The notes under the pieces: model-generated
What the model was told of the DNA's origin: nothing
Database searches by the model: none
Seen by the model: the letters and a program-made list of their open reading frames with translations, nothing else
Made by a program: the position numbers and the translations under genes
Origin: Piliocolobus tephrosceles
Lineage: Eukaryota; Chordata; Mammalia; Primates; Cercopithecidae
DNA: 64,000 nt
Assembly: GCF_002776525.5 (NCBI RefSeq)
Contig: NC_045453.1
Coordinates: 37,396,873-37,460,872 of the forward strand
Reading direction: 5' to 3'
Part shown: positions 57,975-64,000 of the stretch, one piece after another
Numbering within the stretch: the stretch's first letter is position 1
Layout: every line of letters begins with the position of its first letter

Positions 57975-58174
57975 GGTTTTTGGCGTTGGTCACACCTGGG
58001 TGTAACTCTTACTGACCAGATTTGTAAGGCAGGGCAAGATACTGTTTCATTTTGTTTTGTTTTGTTTTTTCTGGACATCTGTTTCCTCATCTATAAAATG
58101 GGCATCATCATTTATTTCTACTTGGCTTAGTGAGATGATCACTTGGGATAATGTATATGAAAACACACAGCACA
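57975..58174 (+). repeat. MIR SINE, left part
   Basis: 'gttggtcacacctgggtgtaactcttactgaccag' and 'ctgtttcctcatctataaaatgggcatcatcatt…tagtgagatgatcacttgggataatgtatatgaaaac' match MIR in order, with a short (ttttg)n expansion at about 58050-58071. An AluY is inserted at its 'agcacag' motif; the MIR ends after the Alu at about 58612. Confidence 0.8.
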
Positions 58175-58571
58175 GGCCAGGCGCGATGGCTCACGCCTAT
58201 AATCCCAGCACTTTGGGAGGCCGAGGCAGGAGGATCACGAGGTCAGGAGATCGAGACCATCCTGGCTAACACAGTGAAACCCCGTCTCTACTAAAAATAC
58301 AAAAAATTACCCAGGGGTGGTGGCGGGCACCTGTAATCCCAGCTACTCCGGAGGCTGAGGCAGGAGAATGGTGTGAACCTGGGAGGCGGAGCTTGCAGTG
58401 AGCCGAGATTGCGCCACCGCACTCCAGCCTGGGCGACAGAGCGAGACTCCGTCAAAAGGAAAGAAAGAAAGAGAGAGAGAGGGAGGGAGGGAATGAATGA
58501 AAGAAAGAAATGAAGAAAAGAAAGAGAAAGAAAGGGAAAGAGATAACAAGGGAGGGAGGGAGGAAAAGAAA
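58175..58571 (+). mobile_element. AluY with long purine tail and 17-base target duplication
   Basis: Full-length Alu from 58175; 'gatcacgaggtcaggagatcgagaccatcctggctaacacagtgaaacc' is the AluY signature. Its A-tail has degenerated into a 118-base purine-rich (GAAA/GGGA)n tract. The duplicate 'gaaaacacacagcacag' flanks it at 58159-58175 (sharing one base) and 58572-58588. Confidence 0.95.
58454..58571. repeat. Polypurine tract (AluY tail)
   Basis: GAAA-, GA- and GGGA-rich sequence, broken only by two or three T. Derived from the Alu tail. Confidence 0.95.
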
Positions 58572-58588
58572 GAAAACACACAGCACAG

Positions 58589-58612
58589 CAGCACAGTGTG
58601 GTAAATACTAGT
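58589..58612 (+). repeat. MIR SINE, right part
   Basis: 'cagcacagtgtggtaaatactag' continues the MIR 3' end (agcacagtgcctggcacatagtaag) interrupted by the AluY. Confidence 0.6.
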
Positions 58613-59073
58613 TTCCTTTCAGATCTACAGTAAAGCTATTATTTTTTCACATGTAACACCTTATCCCTATCCCAACACCAAAGCACAGTATCACCTGACA
58701 CAATATCCCCAGAGCTGGGGGAGAAAAAAAGATGTTTGCTTTCACTTTTGTACTTTAAATATTTAAGATTTTTCTTACCCTTATTTTTTCTTTAGTGATG
58801 TAATTTTTATCTATTTCTAATTCTCAATTTCTACCCCTCCCTCCCCAAAATCCTCCTGGTACCTTTGAGTTTCTAGATCCAGCCTTAGTAGACTTATTAG
58901 AGTTTTATATCTTCATAGTAGCACTAATACCATTTGCTTAGTTAACTATTTCATTGCTAGCTCGTATTTTCTTAAGAGACAGAATTTTATCAGAATTTTA
59001 TTCTTCTGTTCTTAACGTATTTGAAATGAGATGACTGATGTCCAGGCCCTGTGAATCAAGTAAGTTTCTTCTG
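58613..59073. other. Unique AT-rich non-coding DNA
   Basis: No recognisable feature. Confidence 0.35.
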
Positions 59074-59184
59074 CTTCTCTCCTTTTCTTTTCTTTTCCCT
59101 CCCTCCCTCCCTCCCTCCCTCCCTCCCTCCCTCCTTCCTTCCTTCCTTCCTTCTTTCCTTCCTTCCTTTCTTTCTTTCTTTTTT
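59074..59184. repeat. Pure polypyrimidine tract
   Basis: About 111 consecutive C/T, including roughly nine CCCT units at 59098-59132 and then CCTT/CTTT units. It is the complement of the A-tail of the adjoining inverted Alu. Confidence 0.95.
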
Positions 59185-59464
59185 GAGACAGGGTCTCTCT
59201 GTGTTGCCCAGGCTGAGTGCAGTGGTGCGACCTCAGCTCACTGCAACCCTCATCTCCCAGTTCAAGCAATTCTGGTGCCTCAGCCACCTGAGTAGCTGGG
59301 ACTACAGGTGTGTGCCACCAAGCCTGGCTAATTTTTGTATTTTTAGTAGAGATGGGGTTTCACCATGCTGGTCAGGCTGGTCTTGAACTCCTGGCCTCAA
59401 GTGATGTGCCCACATCAGCCTCCCAAAGGGCTGGGATTACAGGTGTGAGCCACTCTGCCTGGTC
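59185..59464 (-). mobile_element. Alu (J/S), inverted
   Basis: 'gagacagggtctctctgtgttgcccaggc' to 'gccactctgcctggtc'. 'gtcttgaactcctggcctcaagtgatg' points to an older subfamily (J or early S). Confidence 0.9.
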
Positions 59465-59884
59465 TTGGTTTCTCTTAATTTAGTATGTTTTCTTTTAAAT
59501 CACAAATGGGCTTCTTAGATTTCAGGACAGTTGGGGTCTTGGAAGGGATTGGACTAGTCTTCCATGTGCACTGCACTGCCCATGCCATACAGAGGGAAGG
59601 TAAGAACAGATAGAAAAGCAGCATTTCTTCAGGAACCTGGGGTCTCTGCCTAAAGTTAAATGGATACAAGGGCTTCTAGGCAACCCTGAGGCCCATTGCT
59701 GTTAAAAAGGAAAACCAGGAGCTGGTGAAGAATGTCAGCTACAGGGGCTGAAGAGCAGAGTTTAGCTCATGGTCCCAGAGTGTATTTGAAGATCATGCAC
59801 TATTCTGATTTCATATGTGATCTGTGGATCCATTTCTGCCTGAACAAGATGGAAAACAATGGCTAAGTGCTGACAGTAAACAGC
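59465..59884. other. Unique non-coding DNA
   Basis: No recognisable feature. Confidence 0.35.
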
Positions 59885-60187
59885 TTTTTTTTTTTTTGAG
59901 ACGGAGTCTCGCTCTGTTGCCCAGGCTGGAGTGCAGTGGCCGGATCTCAGCTCACTGCAAGCTCCGCCTCCCAGGTTTACGCCATTCTCCTGCCTCAGCC
60001 TCCCAAGTAGCTGGGACTACAGGCACCCGCCATCTCATCCCGGTAGTTTTTTGTGTGTGTGTATTTTTTAATAGAGACGGGGTTTCACCGTGTTAGCCAG
60101 GATGGTCTCAATCGCCTGACCTTGTGAGCCACCCGTCTCGGCCTCCCAAAGTGCTGGGATTACAGGCTTGAGCCACTGCGCCCAGCC
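59885..60187 (-). mobile_element. AluY of Old World monkey (AluYR-like) type
   Basis: Inverted full-length Alu, 13-base T tail at the left, ending 'gcgcccagcc' at 60187. Diagnostic bases: 'gcagtggccggatctcagctc' (human AluY has ggcgcgatctcggctc), 'ggtttacgccattctcc' (human ggttcacgcc), 'ggtagttttttgt' (human gctaattttt), 'cacccgtctcggcctcc' (human cgcctcggcctcc) and 'acaggcttgagccac' (human acaggcgtgagcc). All five fit the rhesus/baboon lineage. Flanks 'agtaaaca' at 59875-59882 and 60188-60195 are its target duplication. The linker has expanded to (gt)n. Confidence 0.9.
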
Positions 60188-60414
60188 AGTAAACAACATT
60201 TTCAACCTGGATTGTCCAGATCTATGATCTTACACTGGAATCTCAACACAGGCTCTTACATAGAGCAGACTTGGCCATCAGCCAAAGGCACTGGCAGGTT
60301 ATTTAAATAAACACCACAATCTCACAGCCTTCATTCCAGGGCAGTTTCCCACATGCTGATCTCACAACCCGGGCCCTGAAGAGGTGTCCAATCAGCAGAC
60401 TCTTTAAACAAAAA
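60188..60414. other. Unique non-coding DNA
   Basis: No recognisable feature. Confidence 0.35.
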
Positions 60415-61225
60415 CAAATCAGCTGACTTTACTGAAGTTTGGTTGACACACAAAAAGCTGTGCATGTTTAATGTATGCAACTCGAGGAGTTTGGACCTCA
60501 GTGTACACCCCCTGAAGCCATCAGCATACTCTGTGCCATAAACCTATTCATCACTTCCAAAAGCTTCCTTCCACCCTCTTTATTTATTATTAGTAGTCGT
60601 ACTATTTGTGATAAGAAAACTTAACATAGGGTCTACCCTCTTAGCAAAATTGTAAGTATATATTATATAGTACTTAAAATTTGGTACTTTAAATGTCTAC
60701 ATTAGCCATAGGTGCTGAGCTGCACAGTAGCGTGCTAGGACTTTGTCATTTTGTATAACCAAAACTGTGCCTCTTGACCAACACCTTCCCATTCCCATCT
60801 CCCATTTCTTGGCCCTGGCAGCCACCATTCCACTCTCTGTTGCTGTTAGTTTAACTATGTTAGATTCCTCATATCATATATGTAGATGTGTCCTCGTGTG
60901 TCGGCCGTGTTCCGCTTAGCATAATGTCCTTCAGTCTTGTCCATGTCACAGATGTCAGGATTTCCCTCTTTGGTAAGGTTGACCAGTGTCCCATGGTGTG
61001 TACACCACCTTTTTTTCCTTCATTTGTCTATCAGTAGGCCCTTAGGCTGCTTCCATGCCTTGGCTGTTATGAAGAATGCTGCAGAGAACACGGGTGTGTG
61101 GCATCCAGATGTACAAGAAGCAGCAGGATTGCCAGGTCATAGGGTAGTCCGAGTTTCCATTTTTTGAGGAACTGTTTTCCCCAGGGGCTACACCAGTCAG
61201 TAGACTCTCAGTAGGCACTAGTGTC
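60415..61225 (-). mobile_element. L1 (L1M-age) LINE, inverted 3' part
   Basis: Starts near 'ttactgaagtttggttgacac' with the inverted 3' UTR and continues into inverted ORF2: 'ccttggccctggcagccaccattcc' style text at 60811, 'gcttagcataatgtccttcagtcttgtccatgt' around 60915, 'ggcttgttatgaagaatgctgc' like text around 61063 and 'gaggaactgttttcccca' at 61167. Stops are frequent. Confidence 0.88.
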
Positions 61226-61232
61226 TCCTGTT

Positions 61233-61532
61233 TTCTTTGTTTGTTTGAGACAGAGTCTCGCTCTGTCATGAGTGCAGGCTGGAGTGCAGTGGCGCAATCT
61301 CGGCTCACTGCAATGTCTGCCTCCCATGTTCAAGCAATTCTCCTGCCTCAGCCTCCCGAGTAGCTGGGATTACAGGTGGGCAGCATCATGCCCAGCTAAT
61401 TTTTGTATTTTTAGTAGTCACGGGGTTTCACCATGTTGGCCAGGCTTGTTTCGAACTCCTGATCCCAAGTGATCCGACCGCCTCAGCCTCCCAGAGTGCT
61501 GAGATTACAGGCGTGAGCCACTGCACCCAGCC
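61233..61532 (-). mobile_element. AluS, inverted
   Basis: From a short (tttg)n tail, 'gagacagagtctcgctctgtca', to 'gagccactgcacccagcc' at 61532. It lies at the end of the L1. An 11-base insertion (tgagtgcaggc-like duplication) follows 'gctctgtca'. Confidence 0.93.
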
Positions 61533-62657
61533 TAGTGAAAGATGGGAGTCTTTCCTGATCCAGTTCAGCCACGAGTGGTCAGAAGAGGAACAGGACATGA
61601 GGCTTTGTGTTCTCATTCTCAGGCCCAGTGGCACAGTTGTTTCCAGCGGTGTCGAAGGATAATTAACTCATATTCACCACCACCCTCCTCTGCTACCCAG
61701 GCAAGGCTGCACCGCATGCATCCATAAATGACAGGGTGTTTACCTATGAACACGAGAGAACTACCAACATGTGCCAACCTGTGATGGCATAAACACTTAC
61801 AGCAACTAATGTGGACTAGAAGTGACATGTATGGACTGAGTCAGTACCTGTCCAGATTCACTGGCTTTGCCAAGAACCTAACTGTCCAAACAGCAATTCT
61901 CTACACCCTTCCTGGTGGGCGAGAAAGCAAGAAAGCAGAAGCACTGTTGATAAGGCAAGGTATGAGCACTCTCCCGTCACGTAAAAGTTCTATACAACAC
62001 AATGGAACTCTTTACACAAAGTTGATATCAATATATGTAAAGCTGATTCCCGGTTATCAGCCAAGGGAATGGGGATAATAGATGCCTTATAAGTCATGCC
62101 AGTAATTTTCACTATTCTAATGCAAATAGCTGCACTGAGAAGTGCCATCACCACTCACTCCATACCCACTCATCTCCCTGGATTTGGTGAGAAGTGAAAT
62201 GACCCAAAGGTGGGCATCAGGAAAGGGAACCCAAAAAAGGCCAAAGCCAGCTAGCCAGCCACTTCCGGGTTGTGGGTTTGCTGCCAAAGACTCCAGACTC
62301 AGTTTCTGTGCATGCTTGTTGACAAAAGCACCAGAACTTGCTAGCATCCTTGGTCCTCGCGGTGATCGTGATGTTTGATTTATGCATGTGTATCCCTCAA
62401 ATGGCATTTTAAATGATGCCAAATGTGACTCCTATGTTTCTTTAAAAGTGAGTAAATGCATTTCACAGGTGTCGTTGATAGAAAATGGCAGAAAAAATAC
62501 AAATACCTTCTATGCTGCCAAAGAAAGGATGGAGTACCTTTCTATCAAGTGCTGTTTTCATCCTTTTTCCACGAGTTTCCACAAAACAATGGGCTGTTCA
62601 GGCATTTCAGTATCAACTTAGAGAGTTGGCTGTTTCTACTTGGAAAACAAAAGCAGA
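61533..62657. other. Unique non-coding DNA
   Basis: No gene or repeat recognised. Confidence 0.4.
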
Positions 62658-62668
62658 TTCTTTTCTTC

Positions 62669-62715
<47 letters not shown>

Positions 62716-63015
62716 TTCCTTCTCTTTCTCTTCCTCTCTCCCTCCTTCTTTCTTTCTTTCTTGCTTTCTTTCTCTCTCTCTTTCTTTCCCTCCCTCCGTC
62801 CCTCCCTCTCTCCCTCCTTTCTTTCTTTCTTGCTTTTTCTTTCCCTCCCTCCCTCCCTCTCCCTGCCTCCCTCCTTCCCTCTCCCTCCCTCCCTCTCTCT
62901 CTCTTTCTCTCCCTCTTTCTGTCCTTCCTTCCTTCCTTTTTTCTTTTCTTTTCCTTCCTTCCTTCCTTCCTTCCTTCCTTCCTTCCTTCCTTCCTTCCTT
63001 CCTTCCCTCTGTCTT
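62658..63015. repeat. Long polypyrimidine tract, about 350 bases
   Basis: Nearly pure C/T: about 12 units of CTTT (62669-62715), mixed CTTT/CCCT/CT blocks in the middle, then about 13 units of CCTT (62953-63006). A few single G interrupt it (for example 'cttgctttc' near 62761). Three overlapping Phe/Ser/Leu/Pro-rich frames here are repeat shadows. There is no Alu next to it, so it is not simply a SINE tail. Confidence 0.97.
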
Positions 63016-63925
63016 AATTCAAGTGACGTGTGCCATGATGCTACGGATAATAAAATGCAAGTGCACTGCTGTGTGCAGACACCACAGATCCTTCTTTAGA
63101 CTTGGCCTCCTGTCTGGCTCCACAAGGGGCTTAGTTAAAGCTCAGCTTTTAGAACGATAGTCCTGTCAGCCATGTCCATTGGAACATCAGCAACCTGCCT
63201 GACCAAGGAGGACGCTGTAGAGTGTGGGATTTGTATTTGGAAGCATGTGCTGTGGAAGATTCATTCCCCATAAAGCAAAATAAATTGCATTTACGATCTT
63301 AGGCTGACAAGGTGTGTGCACAACTCTGGGGGAGCCCTGAGGGAAAGATTTCTAATTAGTGAAGAAATATTGAAAACAGAAGTGGGGTAGCTGACCAATT
63401 CTACCATACAAACACTAAAAAACACAAGAAATGAAACTTGGAAAAGATATTTCCTCAAACTGGCAAGCATACTAAAATAATTTAAAGCTTTTAGGAACAG
63501 AAATCTGAGCATCCATCTACTTACCTACCTATGTAGAGTTCCTCTATCTACCTATGTAGACGGCATATCTACATATTCCATCTATTCTTGTGTACGTAAA
63601 GTTTATTTTGTACTTTACATATGTAGCGTGTGCTTTGCTTTGCACATTGTACTTCTGCTTATAATCTGCTAAAACTCTTGACAATGGCGATTCTGCTGGG
63701 ACTTAGATGTCGTACCTGTAGCCTCCATATCCTCTGCAGCATGCACAGGGCAGTAGCCCTGGATGACAGCGAAGATAGCAGTAGGAGTGGATTCCATGGA
63801 TCGAATCTGTGAATCCAGTTCACAGATATCGTTGATCACCCTTCAAGCTTATTTCAGGCCCTAAGCTGTGCTGCGCCCAGCCGTTTATATGTCTGCATTT
63901 CTGATGGGAGGCTGTATAGAGTAGG
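63016..63925. other. Unique non-coding DNA
   Basis: No gene recognised. Contains two copies of 'ctacctatgtaga' near 63523 and 63548 and a perfect 9-base hairpin at 63805-63827. Confidence 0.4.
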
Positions 63926-64000
63926 GACTGGGGACAGAGGTCCCAAGGCCACACCAGCTAGGTTCAGATTCCAGCCTTGCCACTTACTAGTTGTGTGACT
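63926..64000 (+). repeat. MIR SINE, cut by the window edge
   Basis: 'ggttcagattccagccttgccacttactagttgtgtgact' is the start of a MIR (…ctgggttcgaatcccggctctgccacttactagctgtgtgacc). It continues past the end. Confidence 0.85.

Noticed and set aside
62456..63160. 234-codon Phe/Ser/Leu/Pro-rich frame resembling a hydrophobic membrane protein
   Set aside because: It is the translation of the polypyrimidine tract; three frames give similar text.
1..64000. A previously undescribed multi-gene biological system
   Set aside because: I looked on both strands for gene clusters, RNA genes, tRNAs, rRNA and unusual arrays. The window is explained by unique non-coding DNA, known primate repeat families, one retropseudogene and one CpG-island promoter.

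Overview
This is a stretch of primate nuclear DNA, most likely from an Old World monkey (macaque or baboon type). The repeats are primate: many Alu elements, a dimeric Alu background with free left monomers, L1, MIR, L2, MaLR LTRs and MER5-type hAT elements. The youngest-looking Alu (59885-60187, minus) carries several bases that I know from the AluYR lineage of Old World monkeys rather than from human AluY. A ten-N gap at 14773-14782 shows it comes from a draft assembly. I could not place it on a chromosome or name the host gene.

No intact protein-coding gene is demonstrable. The most gene-like feature is a CpG-dense island at about 30.55-32.95 kb, with GC boxes and two plus-strand GTAAGT splice donors 172 bases apart. 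I read it as the promoter and alternative first exons of a plus-strand transcript whose later exons may lie to the right, possibly beyond the window. Two splice-bounded candidate exons (50062-50173 and 51486-51700) could belong to it, but this is inference. The one recognisable gene sequence is a decayed, intronless copy of GAPDH mRNA at about 6922-8085 (plus).

Layout: 0-10.4 kb is mostly unique sequence with old MIR and MaLR fragments and the GAPDH retropseudogene. 10.4-11.9 kb is an old minus-strand L1 split by an Alu. 12-15.3 kb has a CA-rich minisatellite, L2, the assembly gap and a MER5A. 15.3-21.8 kb is mostly unique. 21.8-28.8 kb holds an inverted pair of Alu monomers, two MaLR LTRs, a four-copy 58-bp minisatellite, an AluJ and a GT microsatellite. 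29-33 kb is the CpG island and its flanks. 33-40 kb is nested LINE sequence, unique AT-rich DNA and an inverted Alu pair. 41-50 kb is dense in L2, L1, MaLR and hAT remains. 50.6-55.3 kb has two large CA-rich minisatellites in unique GC-rich DNA. 57.8-63 kb is an Alu, L1 and polypurine/polypyrimidine cluster. The window ends inside a MIR.

Most of the open reading frames longer than 60 codons are accounted for by low-complexity repeats, Alu consensus frames or GC-rich sequence with few stops, and I do not annotate them as genes. I found nothing that looks like a novel multi-gene system. The observations most worth checking are the orphan CpG-island promoter with its candidate exons, the 58-bp minisatellite, the lineage signature in the AluY, and the assembly duplication at the gap.
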